Source: an uncultured Armatimonadota bacterium
Lineage (GTDB): Bacteria; Armatimonadota; UBA5829; DTJY01
Direction of reading: 5' to 3'
DNA length: 7,703 nucleotides
Assembly (NCBI GenBank): GCA_937875395.1
Contig: CALNCU010000204.1
Span: 1 to 7,703, forward strand
Shown: in pieces, positions 1 to 6,067 of the stretch
How the letters are laid out: every line of letters begins with the position of its first letter
Numbering within the stretch: the first letter of the stretch is position 1
Translations under genes and position numbers: made by a program
The notes under the pieces: model-generated
The model's input: the letters and a program-made list of their open reading frames with translations, nothing else
What the model was told of the DNA's origin: nothing
Database searches by the model: none

Positions 1-7
1 TGTTACC

Positions 8-36
8 TTTATATCATGGAACGTGTGGATTGTCAA
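8..36 (-). promoter_or_regulatory. Sigma-70 promoter reading left, out of the window
   Basis: On the minus strand there is a perfect -35 hexamer TTGACA (36-31), a 17-nt spacer and a -10 hexamer TATAAA (13-8, five of six consensus bases). The expected transcription start falls at about position 1-2, so the gene it serves lies beyond the left edge. It points the same way as the tRNA gene, 157 bp behind it. The hexamers and spacing are read directly; activity is inferred. Confidence 0.6.
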
Positions 37-138
37 TATATTTTTAGGGTATTTTACTGTTCAGCGAATATGTCCCGGCATTCTCTACCATTCATAAAGA
101 ATGCTGTGAATTGGATTAGCAAAACCGAAAGGGGATGT

Positions 139-173
139 GCAGGCCTTTTGGAAAGCCTACGGAAAACTGCCTG
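139..173. repeat. Two competing short hairpins between tRNA-Leu and the left promoter
   Basis: The stretch 1-192 has no convincing gene. Within it, AGGC (141-144) can pair with GCCT (155-158), extended by TTT/AAA around a three-base loop with one bulged C. Alternatively CAGGC (140-144) can pair with GCCTG (169-173). The two pairings exclude each other. A 12-bp perfect palindrome, TTTGAGCTCAAA, lies at 175-186, nearest the tRNA 3' end. Neither hairpin is followed by a T-run on either strand, so I do not call a terminator. The block may form the 3' trailer of the tRNA transcript. Confidence 0.25.
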
Positions 174-192
174 ATTTGAGCTCAAAATAGTG

Positions 193-276
193 TGGTGGGC
201 GAGGAGGGATTCGAACCCTCACAGGTTGCCCTGGCGGATTTTAAGTCCGCTGCGTATACCGTTCCGCCACTCGCCC
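193..276 (-). tRNA. tRNA-Leu, anticodon UAA
   Basis: Read on the minus strand, this is a complete 84-nt cloverleaf of the long-variable-arm (class II) type. The acceptor stem is GGGCGAG paired with CTCGCCC. The anticodon stem GCGGA/TCCGC closes the loop CTTAAAA, giving anticodon TAA at 243-241, which reads UUA (and UUG by wobble). The variable arm is CAGG-GCAA-CCTG. The T arm is GAGGG/CCCTC around TTCGAAT. The discriminator base is A, and the CCA tail is encoded at 195-193. All stems pair perfectly, so the gene looks functional. It has its own promoter at 302-330. Confidence 0.97.
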
Positions 277-288
277 GGGGGGAAATTA

Positions 289-324
289 AGGCAGCAGGGA
301 GATTATACCACACCGCTGCTGCCT
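289..324. repeat. 9-bp inverted repeat flanking the tRNA promoter -10
   Basis: AGGCAGCAG (289-297) and CTGCTGCCT (316-324) are a perfect inverted repeat separated by 18 bp. The centre of symmetry (306.5) falls on the -10 box (302-307). One arm sits at the expected transcription start and the other directly beside the -35 inside the spacer. It could be an operator. For transcripts running leftward out of the FAH-family gene it could also be a weak hairpin terminator, but the bases after it (TTAATTT, then C residues) are a poor T-tract. Symmetry is seen; either role is inferred. Confidence 0.6.
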
Positions 325-330
325 AGACAA
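302..330 (-). promoter_or_regulatory. Promoter of tRNA-Leu with perfect extended -10
   Basis: On the minus strand the -35 is TTGTCT (330-325, four of six consensus bases). The spacer is exactly 17 nt and the -10 is TATAAT (307-302), preceded by TGG, which makes an extended -10 (TGnTATAAT). The expected start is near 295, leaving a leader of about 19 nt before the mature tRNA 5' end at 276. A stable-RNA gene would be expected to have such a strong promoter. Confidence 0.75.
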
Positions 331-347
331 TATAGACTAAACAAATA

Positions 348-1136
348 CTACTTCTCTACCTCAACACGGTTTTTAAGGATGCCTATACCCTCTATTTCCA
401 CGCACACCGTATCGCCCGGCTTTAAGAACACCTGGGGCTTCCGTCCCACCCCCACGCCGGGAGGAGTGCCGGTCATTATAACCGTTCCGGGGTAAAGGGT
501 GGCAAACTGCGAGCAGTAGCTAACCAGCTTGCTGCAGGGGAATATCATATCGCTGGTATTGGAATCCTGCATAACGTTTCCGTTCAGCACAAGTTTTATA
601 CCTGCATTATCCGGATCCATGCCTGTCTCTATCCAGGGGCCAAGCGGGCAGAAGGTATCAAAGCTCTTGGCGCGCGCCCACTGAATATCCTGTTTCATCT
701 GAGCATCGCGGGCGCTTACATCGTTTCCGCAGGTGTAGCCAAGAACATAGTCCAGAGCCTCATCCTCCCCCACCCGCCGGCAGGTCTTCCCTATTACTAT
801 TGCAAGTTCCGCCTCATAATCCACCTCGCCCGGCGCCATCTTTGGGAGCATAATACTCTGCTCCGGCCCTATAACCGAACTTGCGGCCTTAAGGAAGATT
901 ACGGGCGCCGGCGGATAATCATGTCCCAGTTCATCGGCATGCCCCTTGTAATTTACGCCTATTGCAATTATATTAGGCGGCTGCACGGGGGCAAGGAGCT
1001 CTACAGAAGAGAGCTGGTATTCCGGCCCCGCAGGATTAAGGCCTTCCCATGGCATGCCCTCTATTGGCCGCACAATCTTCCCTTCAATAATTCCGTAGGA
1101 GATTACGCCGCCTGCGTTAAACCTTGCTATTTTCAT
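348..1136 (-). CDS. Fumarylacetoacetate hydrolase (FAH) family protein
   Basis: The 262-residue protein has the usual layout of small FAH-superfamily enzymes. An N-terminal DUF2437-like domain (about 1-48, starting MKIARF) precedes the catalytic FAH domain (about 53-260). Visible motifs are NYKGHADE (62-69, with the His/Glu pair H66 and E69), the metal-binding VDYEAELAIVIG (E108 and E110), GNDVSARD (D139, third metal ligand) and RAKSFDTFCPLG with K157. These are the Mg/Mn ligands and substrate-pocket residues of the family. Members cleave or isomerise acylpyruvate-type beta-diketo acids (fumarylpyruvate or 5-oxopent-3-ene-tricarboxylate type) or decarboxylate oxaloacetate; sequence alone does not choose. 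It is probably soluble and cytoplasmic. The ATG start has a strong GGAGG site (1148-1144) 7 nt away and overlaps the exporter stop as ATGA, so the two genes are translationally coupled. The gene ends 72 bp before tRNA-Leu. Confidence 0.92.
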   Translation of the reverse strand: MKIARFNAGGVISYGIIEGKIVRPIEGMPWEGLNPAGPEYQLSSVELLAPVQPPNIIAIGVNYKGHADELGHDYPPAPVIFLKAASSVIGPEQSIMLPKMAPGEVDYEAELAIVIGKTCRRVGEDEALDYVLGYTCGNDVSARDAQMKQDIQWARAKSFDTFCPLGPWIETGMDPDNAGIKLVLNGNVMQDSNTSDMIFPCSKLVSYCSQFATLYPGTVIMTGTPPGVGVGRKPQVFLKPGDTVCVEIEGIGILKNRVEVEK

Positions 1137-2623
1137 TCTGAAACCTCCGGGGTTTTGTTAAATTCAACCTGGCCTTCGGGAAGCGGATCGCCGGAATCAA
1201 GGCCCGCAAAGACGCCTCTGTCCGCCATGGGCCCGCCCTTAAGAGCATGCTTCCACCGCCCGCTCAAATAATATATCACACTTACCATCATGCCAACAGC
1301 AAAACTTATCACCATGGCATACCAGATACCTTCCGGCTTTTGCATTCTTCCAGAGAGGTATGTAGCAAGGGGCACTCTTACTATCCACAGGCTTATAAGT
1401 GAAAAGATGGTTGTTATAAAGGTATGGCCGGCGCCGTTTATTACGCCGTTAGAGATAAACATAACCGAAAAGAACACGTACCCCGCCCCAACTATTCTAA
1501 GGTAGGGCACTCCAATAGCAATAACCGCCGGGTCTGAAAGGAATATTCTAAGCAGTTGCGCAGGCATGGTCACGGCAATAATAGATGCGGCAATGGTTAT
1601 TGCGCCGCTTATCAATATACCCCAGCGGAAGACCTGGTGGACGCGGTCAAACTTGCCGGCGCCTATATTCTGTCCGGCAAGCGTAGAGACGGATGCTCCA
1701 AAATTTAGCGCAGGCATGAATGCAAGCTGATCAATTCTGGAGGCCGCACCGTAGGCCGCGGCGGTGGCTTCTCCAAACCTGTTTACTATCCCAATCACAA
1801 CCACCATGCTTATAGAAACCAGCGCCTGCTGTATCATAGACGGAACGCCAATCTTCATAATAAGCCATGATGTTTTAAAATCACATCTTAGATGCAGCCA
1901 ATCCGGGGCTACCAGGCTGTCCTTCCTCTGCATGTACACAGCAAGAGAGATAAAGGCCAGCGATGAAGAGATAATTGTGGCTACGGCGGTACCATTAAGT
2001 CCCAATTTTGGAAACCCAAGCCAGCCGAACATAAGGAACGGGTCTAAAACGGCGGTTAAAACCACCGAAACCGCCTGAAAGTAGAGCGGAGTCTTTGAAT
2101 CCCCTATCCCTCTTAAAAGAGCCCCTGTAAGAAAAATGCCAAACGTGGCCGGCATGGTTAGAAGGAAGATGCGCATGTAATCCGTTGCCATATTAAGCAT
2201 ATCCGGCGGAGTATTCATGGCAACAAGAATCTCCCGGCAGTACAGCTGGCCCAATCCCAGGCAGATTATGGTGGCAACCGTTACAAGCACGGTAGAGTTC
2301 TGCACAACGCGGCGCATCCTGGCCCAGTCTTTGGCACCGTATGCCTGCGCCGCCAGAATACTTGTAGCCATGGTAAGCCCCATAGCCACTGCCGTAAGCA
2401 CAAAGACCACCGGAAAGCTTATGGTAACAGCCGCCATTGCAGCAGTGCCCAGTTTTTGCCCCACCCATATGGCGTTTACAAAGCTGTAGGCCGTATGCAA
2501 TACACTCCCCAATAACATTGGGAGTGAAAACATTATAAGGTGGGTTGGTATGCTTCCGTGGGTAAGATCGCGCCCTGCCCGCCCCTGCGGGCGTTCATCC
2601 GGTTTCTTCTCGTTAATATTCAC
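1133..2623 (-). CDS. MATE family efflux transporter
   Basis: The 496-residue polytopic membrane protein belongs to the MATE (NorM/DinF) family, which exports drugs or metabolites across the inner membrane in exchange for Na+ or H+. Two pseudo-symmetric halves are visible (about 25-235 and 250-455), together giving about 12 helices. Family hallmarks are RDLTHGSIPTHLIMFSLPM at the N-terminus (18-36), VGQKLG (54-59), AAQAYGAKD (91-99), LRGIGDSKTPLYF around 170-182 and AGQNIGAGK (316-324) in the second half. A hydrophilic tail of about 40 residues follows the last helix. The start is GTG at 2623-2621. An in-frame TAA lies 6 nt before it, and no ATG, GTG or TTG follows before the conserved N-terminal motif, so this start is effectively forced. 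There is no Shine-Dalgarno site and the mRNA is probably leaderless. It is the first gene of an operon with the FAH-family enzyme. The substrate cannot be told. Confidence 0.95.
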   Translation of the reverse strand: MNINEKKPDERPQGRAGRDLTHGSIPTHLIMFSLPMLLGSVLHTAYSFVNAIWVGQKLGTAAMAAVTISFPVVFVLTAVAMGLTMATSILAAQAYGAKDWARMRRVVQNSTVLVTVATIICLGLGQLYCREILVAMNTPPDMLNMATDYMRIFLLTMPATFGIFLTGALLRGIGDSKTPLYFQAVSVVLTAVLDPFLMFGWLGFPKLGLNGTAVATIISSSLAFISLAVYMQRKDSLVAPDWLHLRCDFKTSWLIMKIGVPSMIQQALVSISMVVVIGIVNRFGEATAAAYGAASRIDQLAFMPALNFGASVSTLAGQNIGAGKFDRVHQVFRWGILISGAITIAASIIAVTMPAQLLRIFLSDPAVIAIGVPYLRIVGAGYVFFSVMFISNGVINGAGHTFITTIFSLISLWIVRVPLATYLSGRMQKPEGIWYAMVISFAVGMMVSVIYYLSGRWKHALKGGPMADRGVFAGLDSGDPLPEGQVEFNKTPEVSE

Positions 2624-2631
2624 AACAGGTT

Positions 2632-2640
2632 ATTATAGCA
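2632..2640 (-). promoter_or_regulatory. Extended -10 promoter of the MATE-FAH operon
   Basis: TGCTATAAT on the minus strand (2640-2632) is a perfect extended -10 element. I see no convincing -35 16-18 nt upstream, which extended -10 promoters tolerate. Only 8 nt separate the hexamer from the GTG start codon (2623-2621), so the expected transcription start falls on or within about 3 nt of the start codon. Confidence 0.6.
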
Positions 2641-2781
2641 TATTCACAAGGCAAGCGTGACCGCCAAATATGCTGCCGCCGCAAAGTGGTCTTGCTGCTT
2701 TATGCGGCCTGTTCCCTGGGTATAGTCTGTTTATACCCTTCTCCGGTTTTGGCTGCAAATACCGGCGCATCACTGCCGTAC

Positions 2782-2787
2782 AGGAGG
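2782..2787 (+). promoter_or_regulatory. Ribosome binding site fixing the start of the SUKH gene
   Basis: A full AGGAGG sits 5 nt before the ATG at 2793. The open frame runs upstream to an ATG at 2670, but that start has no comparable site and its extra 41 residues do not resemble the family. The start at 2793 is therefore chosen. Confidence 0.8.
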
Positions 2788-2792
2788 CTTGC

Positions 2793-3311
2793 ATGTTTTT
2801 ATATGAGAAGGAACTTGCCCGGCTAAAAGAAGTGCTCTCCCGGCGCGGGCGGGAGAATGTAGTCTTCCGGCCTGCAAACCATATGGATATAGAGTATCTT
2901 GAGGGCCTGCTCTACCCGGAAAATATTGTAGCTTTTTATAAAGAAGCGGAACCCTCCGGCTGGGTAGAAATAGACGGCGCCATCTTAAACTCCATTGCAA
3001 ATATATGGGGAGAGAACGATAATGCAAACCCCGGAAACATAGTTGTCCCCTACGGATTACTGAACATAGGCAACACGGCATCCGGCGATACGTTTTGCAT
3101 AGACCTGAACACCATAGGCAAAGATCATGAACCGGATATTGTACTTGTAAGCCACCATCTTGTGCGTGAAGGGCAAACATATAAAGAGATTAGAGAGGCC
3201 ATACACCCTGTAGCCCGCTCGTTCCGGGAGTTCCTACACAAGTTTGCAGAGTCACTTCTTCCCGTGGATTACTGGGACAGGGAGATGGAATCCCGGCTGG
3301 AAAATATTTAG
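2793..3311 (+). CDS. SMI1/KNR4 (SUKH)-like protein
   Basis: The 172-residue soluble protein carries the SUKH (SMI1/KNR4) pattern. Near the N-terminus is a short Leu-Pro-Glu-like element, LLYPENIVAFYKEAEPSGW (39-57), where the family has its LPxxxxxFY region. A central strand pattern follows, with VPYGLLNIGNTASGDTFCIDL (85-105) corresponding to the family's 'G.tasGD.fcid' core. A charged helical C-terminus follows (about 138-170). In bacteria SUKH proteins are often immunity proteins against polymorphic or contact-dependent toxins, although many are orphans of unknown role. No toxin lies in this window. It is followed by the GIDE-domain membrane protein 62 bp downstream on the same strand, probably co-transcribed. 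I see no strong promoter in 2641-2780; TATAGT at 2721 lacks a good -35. Family assignment is by motif memory and is moderately secure; function is open. Confidence 0.75.
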   Translation: MFLYEKELARLKEVLSRRGRENVVFRPANHMDIEYLEGLLYPENIVAFYKEAEPSGWVEIDGAILNSIANIWGENDNANPGNIVVPYGLLNIGNTASGDTFCIDLNTIGKDHEPDIVLVSHHLVREGQTYKEIREAIHPVARSFREFLHKFAESLLPVDYWDREMESRLENI

Positions 3312-3373
3312 CATGCTTGACGGCGCCCGCAAATTCCGGCAGAATAAGCGCAGCATACAAAAAGAGGCAGCGG

Positions 3374-4162
3374 GTGGAACATAGCATACTTTACCAACTC
3401 TTCCGGTATTTTGCAGACAGCGCGGATAAAACGGTTATTATTACGGGAAGCGTATCGCTTATACTCGGCAGCGTGCTTGCCGTCTACTACCACAGGGCCA
3501 GGGCGCTCCTTGATGAGATGTGGGCGGTAGATACCTACACCTCCAGGGAACTGCGGCGCATGTGCAGCGGAGATTTTCACGCTACGGTGGAGGTTCAGGG
3601 AAAGGTAAGCTGCGATGCACCGCTTACATCCCCCGCCGCAAACATAGAGTGCTGCTGGCACCATACAAGGGTAGACCGCCAAAAACGCAACTCCAAGGGC
3701 GAAACAAGCTGGGAGAAGGTATTTGAACAGACACGCTCCACAGTGTTCAAGGTAAACGACGGCACCGGATACACCCTTGTAGACCCGGAGAAAGCAGAGA
3801 TAGACAGCGTAAAAGTTTGCAACAGAACCTCCGTACTGGCCGAACCCTGGTTTGAGGGGAACCTGTTCTTTGGCGGCGGGCTCTACCGCATATATGAAGA
3901 GGCCTTTCTGCCCGGCGGTTATGTATACGTGCTGGGGCAGGCATCCCCCGTGCAGCAGGGCGCATCACCGGATGTTGTAATACACTATCCAGATAAAGGC
4001 TATACAGAACCAGACCACCGCATATTCCTGGTAAGCCGCAAACCGGAGAAGCTTCTTACATCAGAACAGGGCATCTCTCTTTCCGTATGCTTCTGGCTTG
4101 CAATACTGGCCTTTGGACTTGCCGGCTACTGCACGCTCTCCCTGTCTGGCATACTCCCATAG
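3374..4162 (+). CDS. GIDE-domain (MULAN-like, RING-less) membrane protein
   Basis: From the GTG at 3374 the protein has 262 residues. An AGAGG site at 3363-3367 lies 6 nt before this GTG. A TTG at 3317 would add 19 residues and leave only 5 nt after the upstream stop, but it has no Shine-Dalgarno site. A first membrane segment covers about residues 19-39. A GIDE-type domain follows (about 69-221), with the features VEVQGKV, a 'TSPAAN.ECCW' Cys-containing strand, FKVNDGTGYTLVDPEKAEID, and YEEAFLPGGYVYVLGQAS near its end. A second membrane segment closes the protein (about 234-258). In mitochondrial MUL1/MULAN this domain sits between two membrane helices and is followed by a RING ubiquitin-ligase domain. 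Here the protein ends after the second helix and no RING is present, as in other bacterial relatives. Its role is unknown. Confidence 0.8.
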   Translation: MEHSILYQLFRYFADSADKTVIITGSVSLILGSVLAVYYHRARALLDEMWAVDTYTSRELRRMCSGDFHATVEVQGKVSCDAPLTSPAANIECCWHHTRVDRQKRNSKGETSWEKVFEQTRSTVFKVNDGTGYTLVDPEKAEIDSVKVCNRTSVLAEPWFEGNLFFGGGLYRIYEEAFLPGGYVYVLGQASPVQQGASPDVVIHYPDKGYTEPDHRIFLVSRKPEKLLTSEQGISLSVCFWLAILAFGLAGYCTLSLSGILP

Positions 4163-4173
4163 GCGTATCTCCG

Positions 4174-4202
4174 TTGCAGACCGTTTCCACCTATGGTAAA
4201 AT
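4174..4202 (+). promoter_or_regulatory. Probable promoter of the mutL-like operon
   Basis: The -10 is TAAAAT (4197-4202, five of six), preceded by TGG, which makes it an extended -10. The -35-like TTGCAG (4174-4179) matches only the TTG half. The spacer is exactly 17 nt. The predicted start near 4209 gives a 65-nt leader before the ATG at 4274. The leader can form one small hairpin, GCCGC (4224-4228) with GCGGC (4249-4253). It lies just after the stop of the GIDE gene, suggesting a separate transcription unit begins here. Confidence 0.5.
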
Positions 4203-4273
4203 ATGCCAATAAATAGTATAGAAGCCGCAAAGAAAAAACCTTCGCACGGCGGCATAAACAGCGGGAACTTATT

Positions 4274-6064
4274 ATGCCTGATATTAAAACCATTCTTGCT
4301 ACAGACTGTGGCAGCACCACCACAAAAGCCATCCTTATAGAAAAACAGGGCGCCGAGTACCACCTCACCGTGCGCGGAGAGGCGCCCACCACCGTTGAAG
4401 CGCCCTTTGATGATGTTACCATAGGCGTCGCAAACGCCGTAAGAGAGATAGAAGAAATCTCCGGCAAAAAAATCCTCCAAAACGGAAGGATACAGGTGCC
4501 AAAGAAAGACGGCGCAGGCGTAGACATATACCTCTCCACATCAAGCGCGGGCGGCGGCCTGCAGATGACTGTGGCCGGGGTGGTAAAATCCATGAGTGCA
4601 GAGAGCGCAGAACGAGCCGCCCTTGGTGCCGGCGCAATAATAATAGATTCAATAGCCGTTGATGACGGGCGCAAAGGCCATGAAGAGGTAACTCGCATAC
4701 GCGAGCTAAGGCCGGATATGATACTTGTCTCCGGCGGCACGGACGGCGGCACGGTAAAGCACCTGGTAGAGCTGGCAGAGATACTCCTTTCTGCAGACCC
4801 AAAGCCCCGCCTGGGCACGGGTGTTAAGCTCCCCGTAATATACGCCGGAAACCATGAGGCGGCAGAACCGGTTCGCCAGGTGCTGGACGGCAAGGTAGAC
4901 CTTAAAATTGTAGAAAACCTCCGCCCCACCATGGAAAGAGAGAACCTGCATCCTGCGCGTGAGGCCATCCATGAACTCTTCCTTCAGCACGTAATGCAGC
5001 AGGCTCCGGGTTATGGAAAGCTTATGACCTGGACATCCGCCGGCATAATGTCCACCCCAAACGCAGTGGGAAAGATTATAGAGACCATTGCGGCGCAGGA
5101 AGGCATAAACGTTCTTGCCGCAGATATAGGCGGCGCCACAACAGATGTATTCTCTGTATTTAGCGGCGCCTACACCCGCACAGTAAGCGCAAACCTGGGG
5201 ATGAGCTACTCCATATGCAACGTACTTGCAGAAGCAGGGATAGAAGACATCCGCCGGTGGGTGCCGTTTGCCGCAGATGAAGGGTACATAAGAAACCAGC
5301 TTAGAAACAAGATGATCCGTCCAACCACCATTCCGCAGACACTTGGCGATCTATACATAGAACAGGCCGTCTCCCGCGAGGCGCTCCGGCTTGCGTTTTT
5401 GCACCACAAATCCCTGGCCAGGGAACTAAAGGGAGTGCAGCAGACAAGGACAATAGGCGATGCGCTAAGCCAATCCGGCACGGGCAAATCCCTTGTCCGC
5501 ATGATGGACCTTAACATGATTGTGGGGAGCGGCGGAGTGTTAAGCCACGCCCCCCGCCGCGCAGAATCTGCGCTTATGATGTTAGATGCCTACGCGCCCC
5601 AAGGCGTAACCATGCTTGCGGTGGACTCCATCTTCATGATGCCGCAGCTTGGAATACTCTCCACCATAATGCCGGAAGCCGCCGCCCAGGTCTTTAACCG
5701 CGACTGCCTTATAAAGCTTGGAACGGCAATTGCGCCCCTGGGAACAGCGCCGGAAGGGCAGGCGGCTTGCGCAGTCACCTTCCGCGGCAGCCGCATAGAA
5801 GTACCCTTCGGCAGCATAAAAGTGCTCCCCCTCCGTGCAGGAGAGAAGGAGACGGTTTTTGTAGAACCCCACCGCACGCTGGATATGGGCGAAGGGCGCG
5901 GGCGCCCGGCAAGCGTAGAAGTTGAAGGCGGGGTTGTGGGGCTTATAATAGACATGCGCGGGCGGCCCATAAGCATACCGGCAGATGATTCCGCAAGAAT
6001 TAAAAAGCTTGCAGAGTGGTTTGAGGCTTTTAAACTGCCCATACCGCAGGCACAAGGATTATAG
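4274..6064 (+). CDS. MutL/GlmL-type ASKHA-fold ATPase, long form
   Basis: The 596-residue soluble protein belongs to the 'glutamate mutase L' (MutL/GlmL) family of actin/Hsp70/sugar-kinase-fold proteins; it is not the mismatch-repair MutL. Nucleotide-binding signatures are in order: phosphate-1 loop ATDCGSTTTKA (9-19), the family block LSTSSAGGGLQMTVAG followed by an Ala/Glu-rich helix, SGGTDGG (153-159), IYAGNHEA (189-196), phosphate-2 loop AADIGGATTDVFSV (282-295) and adenosine motif VGSGGVL (417-423). In clostridial glutamate fermentation this protein is encoded between the two B12-dependent glutamate mutase subunits and is thought to act as a chaperone or reactivase; no mutase is present here. 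The last 110-120 residues (RGSRIEVPFGSI, then LIIDMRGRPISIP at 557-569) go beyond the usual family length of about 460. The start has only a weak GGGA site (4263-4266), but no alternative exists upstream. The next gene starts 3 nt after the stop. Confidence 0.88.
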   Translation: MPDIKTILATDCGSTTTKAILIEKQGAEYHLTVRGEAPTTVEAPFDDVTIGVANAVREIEEISGKKILQNGRIQVPKKDGAGVDIYLSTSSAGGGLQMTVAGVVKSMSAESAERAALGAGAIIIDSIAVDDGRKGHEEVTRIRELRPDMILVSGGTDGGTVKHLVELAEILLSADPKPRLGTGVKLPVIYAGNHEAAEPVRQVLDGKVDLKIVENLRPTMERENLHPAREAIHELFLQHVMQQAPGYGKLMTWTSAGIMSTPNAVGKIIETIAAQEGINVLAADIGGATTDVFSVFSGAYTRTVSANLGMSYSICNVLAEAGIEDIRRWVPFAADEGYIRNQLRNKMIRPTTIPQTLGDLYIEQAVSREALRLAFLHHKSLARELKGVQQTRTIGDALSQSGTGKSLVRMMDLNMIVGSGGVLSHAPRRAESALMMLDAYAPQGVTMLAVDSIFMMPQLGILSTIMPEAAAQVFNRDCLIKLGTAIAPLGTAPEGQAACAVTFRGSRIEVPFGSIKVLPLRAGEKETVFVEPHRTLDMGEGRGRPASVEVEGGVVGLIIDMRGRPISIPADDSARIKKLAEWFEAFKLPIPQAQGL

Positions 6065-6067
6065 ATT

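Noticed and set aside
112..187. Riboswitch, because ACCGAAAGG and GGAAAGCC resemble pieces of the c-di-GMP-I consensus
   Set aside because: Order and spacing of the pieces do not match, and the required closing stem and receptor are missing. It would also lie on the strand opposite to the nearest gene.
190..495. Open frame on the plus strand of about 101 codons
   Set aside because: It runs across the antisense of tRNA-Leu and its promoter and into the antisense of the FAH-family gene; no family resemblance.
2721..2726. TATAGT as -10 of a promoter for the SUKH gene
   Set aside because: No -35 at acceptable spacing and no TG extension; too weak to call.
2670..2792. N-terminal extension of the SUKH-like protein from an ATG at 2670
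   Set aside because: No ribosome binding site and non-family-like residues; a full AGGAGG precedes the ATG at 2793.
3317..3373. TTG start for the GIDE-domain protein
   Set aside because: No Shine-Dalgarno site before it; the GTG at 3374 has AGAGG at proper spacing. The TTG remains possible.
4126..4968. Long antisense open frame of 280 codons opposite the start of the MutL-like gene
   Set aside because: Low-complexity Ser/Arg/Pro-rich product typical of a shadow frame in GC-biased coding DNA; the plus-strand frame has clear family motifs.
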